Assembly: GCA_024516155.1 (NCBI GenBank)
Contig: JAJJXM010000003.1
Span: 620,001 to 684,000, forward strand
Direction of reading: 5' to 3'
Source: Pyronema omphalodes
Taxonomy: Eukaryota > Ascomycota > Pezizomycetes > Pezizales > Pyronemataceae
Length of the DNA: 64,000 nt
Shown here piece by piece: positions 34,635 through 44,788 of the stretch. The notes below the pieces were generated by a model. It ran no database searches. It saw only the letters and a program-made list of their open reading frames with translations, and was not told where the DNA came from. The position numbers and the translations under genes are program-made. How positions within the stretch are numbered: the stretch's first letter is position 1; every line of letters starts with the position of its first letter.

Positions 34635-37012
34635 TTACTCATTTTGAGAAGGGCGAGATAAAGGAAAGAGGCTCGCCCCGGCGTTCTGTTGGATATCGGC
34701 CCGAGTAGACACCTTGGCGGTGGGGGTGTCGTCGCTGTCGCCGGTGGAGTCGGCGGAGGTGGTATCGTCGATGGTGGCGGAGGGCGAGTCGGAGGATGAT
34801 TCCTCGGTGGAGGTGGAATCCGCATTAGATGTAGCCTCGGCAAGTGTACCGGACTCAACAGCCTCCTTGAACTCTGCTTCGATGTCGGCCAAGTCCTTTG
34901 CAGCATCCTTTGGAAGAGAACCCTTCGTCTTCAGGGTAGGATCCGCCTTGAGATCCTCCCATAGCTGCTTATACATCTTGCAAGCCTTCTTCCTTTGATC
35001 GACGACATTGGTGAACGGTCCCACGGTACGCAACTGACATATTATGGCAAACTTGATGTCAGGCTCGATCTCTGAGCTCGAGGCATAACCTCGGGTGTTG
35101 ATGATGTTCATAACCTGGTCGTACACGTCGAAGGAGAAGTTTTGCATTCGACGCTTGGCGATCCAGTTTTCGATAACATCCGTGATTTTTTCGTCGATCC
35201 AAACATCACAGTAGTCCCACCCATTTAGCTCATTGATGTTGATTTGGTCCCAGATTTCCCTAGTCTGGCTACCCCAAGGACCACAGTAACAAGGCGGTAC
35301 TTTCTCAAAGCAGTAGGGATCATTTTTGTTGCATGGAAAAATATGTTTCCCCTTAGCACGGCGAGAAGGATTCAGGGGAGTGTTCCACGAATAACTGGAG
35401 TAGCAAACAGGGAGGTTAAACAATCCGGGGACGCGAGCATCTCCAAGGTCTTTGACGGTGGTTTTTCCATTGGTGGTGATAGGCGAGCCATCCTCTCTGT
35501 AACGGAAGTCTACAGCACCTTGAAGTGCCCCCACAACCGTGGAATCGATAATCGCGGAGGGCTCAACGGAGAAAGGTGGATTCCGGATTTCGTCGACAGG
35601 TGGCTTTCCGTTATGTTCGGGGTTAAAAATACGCCAGACATCATTGGATTCGGATTTCCAACGATACATATAACAAACGTCTCCGTCGATGCAAGATTTG
35701 AGATCCGCCGGTCCGGACTTGTCGTACTTGCAAGTTTCTGCAGCTGGAAGGCGACCAAAAGGAGCCGTTGAGGGATCCTTGAAAGATTTGACAGTGCAAG
35801 TAATATAGGATGCATTGTCTTTCAGGGCCTGGTTGACAGCCTTGAGGAAGATGAAGCGAGCAAGCTGGCTCTGTAATTCATCCTTGAGGTTTTCTAATCC
35901 TTCGGCTTCCAAAACGTTACCATACTTCATCCAAGAAGTAGTAATTCCATTCTCATTCGCCATAATTCGTTCGGCAAAGTCCTCTACTCCATGTTGATGA
36001 CCGTCAACAATGCTGCTGAAGTAGTTATCGACGGTAACACCTTTATGGTGAGCAATAGCTGTGGTGTCCGATGCGACAAGTGATCCAAAAGTAGAAACGG
36101 CATCGTTAATGCAGGACCAAGCCTTTTTCTGGGCACTTCTAACCTCGGGGGGGACGTCGGAAGAGTTCCAGTCATACCAAGGGAATGCAGAAAGAATAGT
36201 AGATCGAAGAGATGAAGTTGCAACTGTCTTGAAGAATTCCTTTTTGGCTTCTTCTTTAAGCTTGCTGAACCACTTCCGGGTTATTTCGGGTCCTGCAATA
36301 AGGGCGGCGGCTTCTTTGTATGCGTCTCCGATTGCATCCTATTATGTTTTATTAGAACCTTATTCTGGGAGTCATCAGTATGCAAAAGAAGATCACAAAC
36401 CTTGTAAGCAGTAGTAAAGTTCTCGATAGAGCTCAATTGAGACAAAGCCAACTCGCCGTGTTGCTCATTGAAACCCTTGGAAGTAGCATTGCTAACAATC
36501 TCTTCGCAAGCAACCGTGCTGTTGTTGGTGCTGGATCCATCAAAGCATCGGAGAGAATCCAACTTTCCGACGGTGTTCACAAATCCAGGTCCGTCTATGG
36601 CCCACCAGTTACGCATCTGTCCGACTTCTCCGGCGATGGAAAGGTAGGGATAAAGCGCAAGGCTTAAACCGAGAATGTTACGCTGTGGTGTATATTAGTA
36701 GCATTTCCTGGTGATGGGAGGTTGAGGAGTAGGACATAGGAGGTATGAAGTAGGAGGTATGAAGTAGGAGGTATGAAGTAGGAGGTAGGAGGTAGGAGGT
36801 ATGATGTGGGAGGCAGTAGCTATGAGATATGTGGTATGACGTATGAGGTGGGAGGTAGTAGCTATGAGGTATGTGGTATGACGTATGACGTATGAGGTGG
36901 GAGGGAGTATAGAGGAAGGAAGAGGAGGCGACAGAAGGGTAAGGGTGGGAGGTATGACATAGAAGGAGGGTGGTGGTAAATAGGACGCAATTAGGGGACA
37001 TACAAATTTCAT
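34635..37012 (-). CDS. Secreted protein of unknown function (664 aa)
   Basis: Exons: 37004-37012 (ATG AAA TTT only), 36401-36682 and 34635-36338. Introns are 321 and 62 nt, both in phase 0. Splicing the 9-nt exon to exon 2 yields a convincing signal peptide (MKFRNILGLSLALYPYLSIA). The mature part has about seven N-glycosylation sequons (e.g. NNST, NFT, NSS), scattered Cys, a W/C-rich central region (YCFEKVPPCYCGPWGSQTRE) and a Ser/Thr/Asp-rich tail of about 60 residues. This suggests a cell-wall or secreted protein. No catalytic motif is recognised. Starting at the internal ATG 36616 would lose the signal peptide. The hydrophobic tail expected of a GPI protein is present only in another frame at the 3' end. 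Confidence 0.8.
36716..36960. repeat. Purine-rich minisatellite inside intron 1 of the secreted-protein gene
   Basis: Units of GGAGGTATGAAGTA (14 bp, three perfect copies) pass into GGAGGTA heptamers, then a ~42-49-bp higher-order unit starting GGGAGG(C/T)AGTAGCTATGAG is present twice. On the gene's strand it is pyrimidine-rich and occupies most of the 321-nt intron. Confidence 0.85.
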
Positions 37013-37344
37013 GATTGTTTTCGGATTTTAAGACAGTTATTATAGACGCGGTAGAGAGGTGGGTGGTGGCGGTAGTGGTAGTAGTAGTAGGAGTAGTAGA
37101 AAAAGTAATAACAATATCAGGTGTCGATAATATACTTGTCGTAGTTTATCAACGGTAGATATTATTGTGAAGCAGAAAGAGAAGAGAAGAAAAGAGCTCC
37201 CGAAGCGCCCTTTTATGTAGGGAAATAAGCTTCGTGGCCTGTGTCTATGACTACACTGTGACTATTTTTTTATAAGCTATAGACGCACAAATAGAGTATC
37301 TCCGGGAAAGGGATGAAGGAAGTTTCGCCAATACGGCAAAGGAA

Positions 37345-37608
37345 CGGTGATGGCTCACGGCATTAAAACGTTGAAACGTTGAAACGCGGAAACGCAGAAA
37401 CACGACGAGGGAAATCTAAACTAACCACATCTCATTTTCACCGAAGTGAATACCATGTATAACCGAGCCTACCATCTAACAAAGCATATTGAATCTCGGC
37501 AAAATCGGTAACCTGAGTTCTGATATTTTGGAATCTCGCATCCTGACTCTTGATTCCTATACAATCCCGCGTATTCCCTATATTCTGATTCCGTATTACT
37601 ACAGCAGC
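37345..37608 (+). repeat. Dispersed repeat, right copy
   Basis: Shares GGCTCACGGCATTAAAACG, AATCTAAA, CACATCT.ATTTTCAC, AATCTCGGCAA and a TTGATT.CTA.ACAATCCC block with 33745-33992, in the same order and orientation. It carries an extra GTTGAAAC-type expansion near its start. Confidence 0.75.
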
Positions 37609-37957
37609 TTTCACTCATTGAATCACTTAATCAATCATCATCTCCCTTCGCTTTCTCTCCCCGAATCTTTTTTTACTTTCTATTTTTTATTCCCCAGCCA
37701 TCCGCGGTGAAAATCTCGAAATCGCAAAGATAGACCCGATAAGCTGCCTTGCTTTCTTAGTTGTTCATTTTTTTCGTTTCACGTATCACGGAGGAGAAGG
37801 ACGAGAGGCCATATGATGCGGGTTGAGGGAGTAGCTGGAGAAGGGGCCGTGGATAGTGGGAGTGTCACCACATTATCCATCAATCGTTAAACGAGTATCC
37901 CAAAACAACGCAACAGCAAGCGAACTACCCAAAATCTCCGCCAAAAAAACATATGAT

Positions 37958-38198
37958 GACGGACACTTAATCCGGGTAGCGTAACCTCCTCCTCCTCCTC
38001 CTCTTCCTCCTCCTCCTCCTCCGACGACGACCACTATTTCTCCAGCAGAAACCTTCTCAAATCATAAAATCTCTCCATTAGCATACTAAAAATATGGCAT
38101 TCTTTTCCTGGATGTAAGATGAAGAAATAAAGCAATATTTTTTGTGGAGAAATAGAGGTCGCTGACGAGGGTTATGCTACCCGGACTAAAGTGTCTGT
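37958..38198. mobile_element. Candidate MITE with ~28-bp terminal inverted repeats
   Basis: The left arm (37958-37985) begins GACGGACACTTAATCCGGGT. The right arm (38171-38198), read on the minus strand, matches it with about four mismatches or shifts. The 241-bp element has no coding capacity. A target-site duplication is not evident, so the call is tentative. Confidence 0.45.
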
Positions 38199-38756
38199 GG
38201 TTATGGTTCGGTAGCGGTAGCTACGCGGGATAGAGGTTACTCTCGGACCTTTTTTTGGCACTATACACTCCGGCGGCGGGATTGCGCTTCTACATATGTT
38301 GTACACGGGCTCGCGTTTTAGTACCATAGCATCATAGATATCCTAGGTTTAGACGGAACAGTTAGAATCAAGTGGCATATTACACCATACACGTCGGATG
38401 GCGCTTAGAACTACCGAGATATGCTAGGACAAAGCAGTTAAAATACAGTGACATATTGCACGCCGGATAGCGCGTCTATTAAGTTTGGAGCTTTTTGTAT
38501 CACGTCATGATACCACAGAAATGGAAAAACACGAAAGATATCACAAAATCGCAACGAAAAGGCACAGAAAAAAGTTTTTTTTTTTTTGCTTTGAAGTTGG
38601 ATTAGCTGAGTATTAACTTCCGCCATCACCATCCATTACAAAACCATGTTCCCTTCCTCCCAAGCAATCCAATCCATAACCCGATCCTCCCATGATAACA
38701 TAACATATCGTATTGAAACCCATACCCATACAGTCGCTCTTTCTTTTGAACCCAAA

Positions 38757-38935
38757 GTGGGGAGCTGAACCTGCAATCCTGCCTATTCCTCCTATGATGG
38801 TACACCTGCTCTGAAACCCTTTCGGGGAACAATAGCGTAGCCATAATGGGGAGTAGAACCTTGAATCCTCCTATTCCTCCTATATCGTGGTACGCCTGCT
38901 CTGAAACCCTTTCGGGGAACAATAGCGTACCCATA
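38757..38935. repeat. Two tandem copies of a 90-bp unit
   Basis: The copies at about 38757-38844 and 38846-38935 share CTGCTCTGAAACCCTTTCGG and GGAACAATAGCGTA exactly 90 bp apart. The first half of the unit is more diverged. A second, weaker duplication of an unrelated unit lies at 38331-38403 / 38411-38473. Confidence 0.8.
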
Positions 38936-39264
38936 TCTCAGCCGTAAAAATCATGATAAGGAAAATTATAAAATACAAAGACGCCCCGCCGATACCCAGA
39001 CCCAATAACACCTGATAATTCCAGACCCAAATTAAATATTTTGATAAAAGAAAAACTTCCAAACAGCCCAAGACAAGATCCCAGTGGGAATCCAACTTGC
39101 ATCAATCAATCGAAACTTCTTAATCTCTTTTACTCAGTTCTGTGGAGGTACTACCTTTTCGATGAACTTTCACGAATCAATCTAGACGAATCCAACTACA
39201 AAATGTTCGAGTTTGCTCTGTCAAACTTGATCCGTCGCTACCGAAGTGCGCCAAAACCAAGCTG

Positions 39265-40197
39265 CTAAGCTGACTCGTTGACATAGAGAGAGGACTCGGG
39301 GTCGACCGAAGCAAGAAACTCATCTAAAGGAGACTCGGTAGAGCCAAGGTCAGAGTCGGGAGTATTCGGGAGATTTGCGTAGTTGGGGATAGGCTCGTAA
39401 CCGAGCCCCCAAGCGAACCCATCCATCTCAGCACCGTCGCCCACGTCACGGAAGAGGTCGTGTCCTTCTGCAGACACGGCAGGTCGCACAACAACGCGGC
39501 AGGTTGTTGTGTCATGCAGAAGGATTTGGAGGACTCCTCAAAGGCCATGGTGGAAGCGGGTGTGTTTCCAAGAGATTGGTCTAAATCTTGGAGACGAATG
39601 GTAGTGCTGAGGGTGTTGGGAGTTTGGAGGTGCATTTCTTGATCGAATAGGAAAGTAGAAACTGGCCGAGCAAGGGACTCGGTGTTTGCGATGTTCTCGT
39701 ATTGGGCGAGACGAGCTTCGAGTTGGCGAACGCGCTCCATCAATTCTTCGGCGGTCTGCTTGAGTTGATCGCGTTCGCTCTCGATGGTCTCCATCTGCTG
39801 TTTCTTAACTTCGCGGCTCTTCTGAGCTGCAGCGCGGTTGCGGAGGACTCGCTCGACGCGACGCTGCTCCTTCTCCTCTGCGGTCTTTGCTCGCTTTCTG
39901 AAGCAATATTAGTAAAAGTTGTAGTAGACAGGGAAGAGTATAAACATACCTGGGGGGAAGGTTTGTAGTAGGAGTAGGAAGCTGCTGGCCCCAAGACTTT
40001 CTCTTCTTCGCCGGAGGCTTCGTCTCGCCACCCTCCTTCTTAATGTTGACCTCATCGTCGAAGGACATGGGAGAAGGTGATGCCATGGAGGAGGCAGGAG
40101 TTGCAGGAGCAAACGGCTCGGGAGTGCTGGCATAGCTCGAGCGAGAGTCGCACATGCTCTGAGGGGTGGTAGGCATATCGTCAACCATGGTGTTCAT
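39265..40197 (-). CDS. hacA: HacA/Hac1 unfolded-protein-response bZIP transcription factor
   Basis: Exon 1 is 39950-40197. After a 52-nt spliceosomal intron, exon 2 runs from 39897. The protein has the HacA-type PAKKRKSWGQQLPTPTTNLPP leader into a basic region RKRAKT...RRVERVLRNRAAAQKSR, with the bZIP N..AA..SR residues at Asn103 to Arg111, then a leucine-type coiled coil to about 150. Without further processing the frame ends at 39324 (273 aa). Removing the 20-nt sequence 39477-39496 shifts the frame into an acidic/aromatic tail (MDGFAWGLGYEPIPNYANLP) ending at 39265 (286 aa). By knowledge of fungal HacA, this is the stress-induced active form, which drives ER chaperone and secretion genes. 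Confidence 0.95.
39477..39496 (-). promoter_or_regulatory. Ire1-type unconventional 20-nt intron in hacA mRNA
   Basis: On the mRNA strand the segment CGTTGTTGTGCGACCTGCCG is bounded on both sides by CCTGCCG, leaving the exact cut ambiguous by up to 7 nt but the product unchanged. It lacks GT-AG ends. Its removal joins ..QQPA to VSAEGHDLF. Position, length (20 nt) and CTGCNG boundaries match known ascomycete hacA introns cut by Ire1. Confidence 0.9.
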
Positions 40198-40640
40198 TCT
40201 CGAAGATGCTTGCTGTAAGTGCCTGGAATGATAATTGTCTCTGCTTGCTCGTGTCGTTTTCTTTGCTTGCTTCTTAGGACAGGATATGTATAAATCCAAG
40301 CGACCCTTTTTTTTTTGTCGAAGCGAGAGCGGTTGATGACAGTAGCGGCGACAGTAGTGGCGGTGGTAGGTTTTGCAGTAGCGAGAGGGAAAGGCAGTAG
40401 TTGTAATAGTATTAGGTGGTAGTAGTAATAGTAGTAGGAGTAGTGTAGGTAGTTTCAGGGAAGGAGAAGTGCTAGAGTAGGATTCAGAGAGTTGTGCTGT
40501 GGTGTGGTGGGTGTGTTTGCTTCTCTTGTTCCTGTGCACATGCGCCGTTTGCTGTGTTGAGGGCAGGGCAGAAGAGGACAGATGTCCCTTAAGTATAAGA
40601 TTCAGCCTCTGCGATGCCGGCACCCCGTATCACCCCGGAA
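40198..40640 (-). promoter_or_regulatory. hacA 5' leader and core promoter
   Basis: The leader before the chosen ATG stays open in frame up to an ATG at 40623, encoding only low-complexity sequence. A TATACTTAA box-like element sits at about 40587-40600, suggesting transcription starts downstream of that ATG. The chosen start at 40197 is followed by MNTMVDDMPTTPQS, which is a better HacA N-terminus. Confidence 0.45.
40455..40541 (-). promoter_or_regulatory. Upstream ORF in the hacA leader (28 codons)
   Basis: ATG at 40541 opens a 28-codon frame (MCTGTREANTPTTPQ...) ending TGA at 40455, in a different frame from the bZIP. Upstream ORFs and leader truncation are known to control hacA translation in Aspergillus; function here is inferred. 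Confidence 0.4.
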
Positions 40641-43352
40641 TAGGAGTAAGCTCAGTAAGGGGTGGTGGCTTGGCAATGGCTGCGTCAACATTGTCCAGGG
40701 GGGGTGGGCTTGATGGCAGGCATAATCAAGACTAATCCGTTAGACCAAGGTTTGGTGGCCAGCCAGCGCCATCCAGCCGCGCTTCGGCTAGGTTAGCACA
40801 TGGGGGGGGGGGGGGGGGGAGGACGAGAGGGATAGAGTGGGAGAGAGGGCGGAGGTGAGATCAGGGAGGATTTTGGGGGGCTATCACGGGGAAAAGACCA
40901 TACAGTAGTAGATTATCACGGAGAAAGGGCTATAGGCTATCACGGAGAAAAATACTACGAGTCCATCAAGACACCGCTCTGACTCGATTCATTACCAACC
41001 TGGTGATGGCGTAGTTGTTATCAAAGGATAATCAGTTACCGAGCGATATGCCAGGAGTCGTTGATGCTAACGTAGTGCTGGACAGTGGAGAGCTGTGTGG
41101 AAACATGCACTTTTGGAAAGGCGGGGGAAAGCCACGCAAGTTTCCAAGAGTTCAAAGAGTTCCAGAGTTTGCAATTGCCCCATACCCGTTGAACGTACAT
41201 CACCGTCCATCAAAATGAATCCCGCTTCCACCGTAATTCCCTTCTTCTGAAACCTCTGGAAAGTTTCTCAAGAAATCTTGTAGATACAGGCACTTCCCGC
41301 TGTCGCTTCATAAACGGCTAGATATGCCAGATACCGATCAATAAAACACGCCAAAAATGCCCAGAAAAAAACAACTCACACATCGTCGTCGCTTGATCTT
41401 CGATGCTGCATTCAGGTACACGCTCGTCTATCTAAAGTACTTAAACTTGCATTTCGACCGAGGCCGAAAGTGTACAAAAAACCCAATAAGCAGGTAAGTT
41501 ACATAACACATACTGTACCTCAGCATATACCCACGGTATTCGGCGTTGCGACGAAGACGACGACGGAGACGACGACGGCGAACACCAACCACCACTACCA
41601 CCATCACCACCACAGCCGAGAGTCATCCACACCGAGCACAGCTGCACAGGCATCAGCCTGAACTGTGCTGTGCATCACGGCTGACTCAGTGTCATATGTA
41701 TGGCACATATTGCTTTTGTATTATTCCGACCAAACTCACCGAATTTTCCACGGAAAACATGAAGCTTCTGTTACCTTCCTCTTCAAACGCTTCGTTCCGA
41801 AGAAATGGCGGTGAGACGACTGGTGTGCCCTCGTGCTCGACAAGTTTATCCCACTCCCTTGCTGGTTACTAAAAGCTACGGCTATGCATAGCGTCGTTTA
41901 AGGCTTCTATGGCATGGTATGTGTATGGTTACTATGGTATGAATTTGTAGCTTCAATTCCTAGCCGCTGAATTCCCGACCATCCCCATGGACTCGGGAGA
42001 GTCGATTTTTGGTTGAGGTTTGAGGAAGTGAGGGCGTGTCGCACCTTTTTCCTTCGAACCCCCCTCGATTCTGCTGCAGCTGTGAAGAAAAAAAAGTCAT
42101 CCTTACCATGTATTTTTTTTTTAACAAATCAGAGCTGAAAGCCTTTCGATGAATGTGCATATTTATGCCTTTCTCTACATACACACATACATACATACAT
42201 ACCACTATTACAGTTTCAAACAGTGTCCCTACTACTCCATCCGAGTACAGTTATCGGCATCTCTTTGAAAAAATAACTGTTGGGAACGCTACATGCGCTG
42301 TTCTTGCAGGTCCAGCGTTCGACAACGGGTCTGGTTGTTGGATCATGATGAAAATCCCGAGTATATGATCCTTAAACGGTAGTTCCAAGAGTTTCAATGC
42401 CGAAAACCTGTAGTACTCTAAGGTACAGCATGAGCGCATACATATGGCTGGCATCAATTGCGCGCCCGGCCGAATTAAACCACCATAGAGCCCATACATA
42501 CACGTGTTGAGCGAGTCTAAAGGGAGGAACTAGATATGGTGGATGGATACACTCCAAGTGCCCATTTCACCATTCACCATTCACCATTCACCGCCCACCG
42601 CCCACCGCCCGCTGTCCCAGTTCCAGTTCCACACCGTACAAAGCTCACCACGCCCCACGCCCCACGCCCCACGCCACGCACCTCCTTACTTTGACACGAG
42701 ACACGCTAGCGGGGGGGAAACAGGTGGTCGATGGAACGAATTGGAAGACTGTAATCCATGTGCACCACCCCCCCTCTCCTCTCTCTCCCCTGCTCTCCCC
42801 TTCCCCCCCATTTTTGGTGCCTGGGTCCTGGAACGGCAACGGAGCTGAAGCGTCCCGATGGCTGGGCTTGTGAAGCGCCGGCCGATTCGGAGTGCGGGCC
42901 CGATGAACCCGGAGTGTGTGGGGGGTTATGAGTGGTCGGCGAAACTCGATATATATGAGGCAATTCCTCGACAAGCTCGGCCGGTCTCAGGACGGAATGC
43001 TCGGGGCGGTCAGTGAGTATAGGCTGTTGATAAATGAGTTGGGAGTTTGCAAATCAAGTACATAGATAGGGCCTTGATGGTTTCTGTCTATCATATTGCC
43101 ACTGCTGCCTCAGTCAGAATGTTCATTAACAAACAATTAGAATCAGTTCGATACATAGCTCCATCAAACTGAATCCGCCGTCAGTTTTAACATCAATGAA
43201 TTAAGCTTCATTTTTTCATCTAATCAGAATGTGCTGTTTCGCGGAATGGTCATGGCTCGTAACGCAAGTCCGACAATCCGTATTCCAGCAGCGTCTTTGG
43301 TGCCGATACGGAGCTCCATCGTGATCCCCGCCTCACCCCACCACAACCCACC
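40641..43352. other. Intergenic region between hacA and the HIT gene
   Basis: No supported gene. It holds G18 (40802-40819), three spaced CTATCACGG(A/G)GAAA units (40881, 40913, 40938), CGACGACGG triplets around 41550, and heptamer repeats at 42560-42680. Confidence 0.5.
42560..42680. repeat. Heptanucleotide repeat block
   Basis: (CCATTCA)n passes into (CCGCCCA)n at 42565-42610. A separate (CGCCCCA)n run lies at 42650-42680. The units differ by a few bases, suggesting one evolving heptamer. Confidence 0.7.
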
Positions 43353-44104
43353 ATGCCGCCCACCACACCCATCAAAGCTCTCACCTTCAGCACCTTCCCC
43401 ATCACCAACCAAATCTTCTACCGTACCGCATTATCCTTCGCCATCGTTAACCTCAAACCATTACTTCCTGGCCATGTGCTTGTGTGTCCTCAACGCGTCG
43501 TTCCGAGAATCCACGACCTCCGTCCCGACGAGATTTCCGACCTCTTCCTCGCGGTCCAAAAAGTCGGCCGTGTCCTAGAAAAGATATATTCTGCCGATGG
43601 ACTAAACATTGCCATCCAAGATGGTGCGGTAGCAGGTCAATCGTATGCCTTACATCAATGCTGGGGGGATTTCTGGGAAAACCGATCTAACGAGCGAGCT
43701 TGTGTAAAAGGGTACCGCATGTACACGCACATATAATCCCTAGACATCGCGCAGATTTACCGGAAGATGAGATTTACCGGTTGCTAGAATCTGACGATGC
43801 GGATATTTGCCGTGCTTATAGACAACGTGAAGGGATCGATACTCCAAGCACAGAAACCGGTACTCCACGCAATGGAATTGATACCCCAAGCACTGGTATC
43901 GACACTCCCAGCACCGGAATGTTGGCCAAGGGTTTGGCACAATCCAAACTCGGTGCTGATGCAAAGTTGCTGAAGGAACTGCTACACAAGAAGAACAAGT
44001 TTCCTGTACCCTCTGGGGAGAGAATGCCGAGAACCCAAGAGGAAATGCAGAAAGAGGCGGAGTGGTTAGCTGAGAAGATGGAGGAGTTCGGGGATGTAGA
44101 ATAA
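43353..44104 (+). CDS. HNT2: HIT-family Fhit/Hnt2 dinucleoside polyphosphate hydrolase (227 aa)
   Basis: Exons are 43353-43642 and 43711-44104, with a 68-nt intron (GTATGC...AAAAG, CTAAC branch). The joined sequence gives NIAIQDGAVAGQSVPHVHAHIIPRH, the Fhit-type substrate-gate Gln and histidine triad; the middle His (about 102) is the predicted nucleophile. The N-terminus has NQIFYRT and LKPLLPGHVLVCPQR, typical of fungal Hnt2. The enzyme cleaves Ap3A-like dinucleotides. The loop after the triad carries an unusual triple GIDTPST peptide repeat (about 143-165). The C-terminus is Lys/Glu-rich. Single-copy housekeeping character; no promoter element recognised. Confidence 0.92.
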
Positions 44105-44788
44105 ATGGATTTACTCATACCGAGTTTGAGGTAAAGAGATCTTTCGAGAGTTATGCTGTGTTCCGAAACCGGTAAACCTTTGTCAAATAACGACTGTCAG
44201 CATTGGCTGGGTGGACTGAAGCGGGCAAAGGCTTCTTGCTTTTTCACGTCGGCTACATACACGTCCTGTCTTTGGGCTTTTGACTGCCATTGGATATACA
44301 TATAATATTTCCGCCGGAAGCCTCTAGCTATGTTTTTTTGCATTGAGCTTCAATAATGTGAACGAAAGTACTGAGAAGAAGAAAGATGAAAATGGATGTT
44401 TGCGTCTCTGAGAGAATTTCTAAAACTTCATCGTAGCACAGGAGGGGCATGGAGATGAAGTATGACGCTGTGTCACAGCATCACATGAGTCAATGGTATC
44501 CTCAAAAGACCTCGCCATACTCCTTCAGCATTTAATGTGTGAAAATATCAAAATGTGAATGCATACATACATCACGAGTATCTTAATTCCTCACGAAAGC
44601 CGCAAAACCAACAACGAGTGACCAACCATGAAAGCGCGTCGGAATATGCCGATGACGCGCACCCACAGGGATTCTACTGTAGCTGACCCGCCCAGTTTCC
44701 CCACTCCCACAGATCCATCTCATCCGAAGCCTTTACATACAACCTTCCCCGTCTCACCCGTCTTTCTCAGCTCAGCGGAAACCCGAAA
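44105..44788. other. Intergenic spacer, promoter of acireductone dioxygenase
   Basis: These 684 bp separate two same-strand genes. An unsupported frame at 44628-44936 overlaps the ARD start. Nothing else is seen. Confidence 0.45.

Larger units (their letters stand above)
37609..39264. other. Repeat-rich intergenic region 3' of hacA
   Basis: No supported gene. It holds the inverted-repeat element at 37958-38198, a (CCT)n tract at 37986-38022, and two degenerate tandem duplications (38331-38473 and 38757-38935). Confidence 0.5.

Noticed and set aside
36678..37012. Pro/Ser/Tyr-rich minus-strand frames of about 105 codons
   Set aside because: They read through the intron minisatellite of the secreted-protein gene; splicing to exon 2 gives a better protein.
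39805..40623. Extended hacA frame from the ATG at 40623
   Set aside because: The extra 142 residues are low-complexity Ser/Leu/His/Arg sequence, a TATA-like box lies just downstream of that ATG, and MNTMVDDMPTTPQS is a more typical HacA start.
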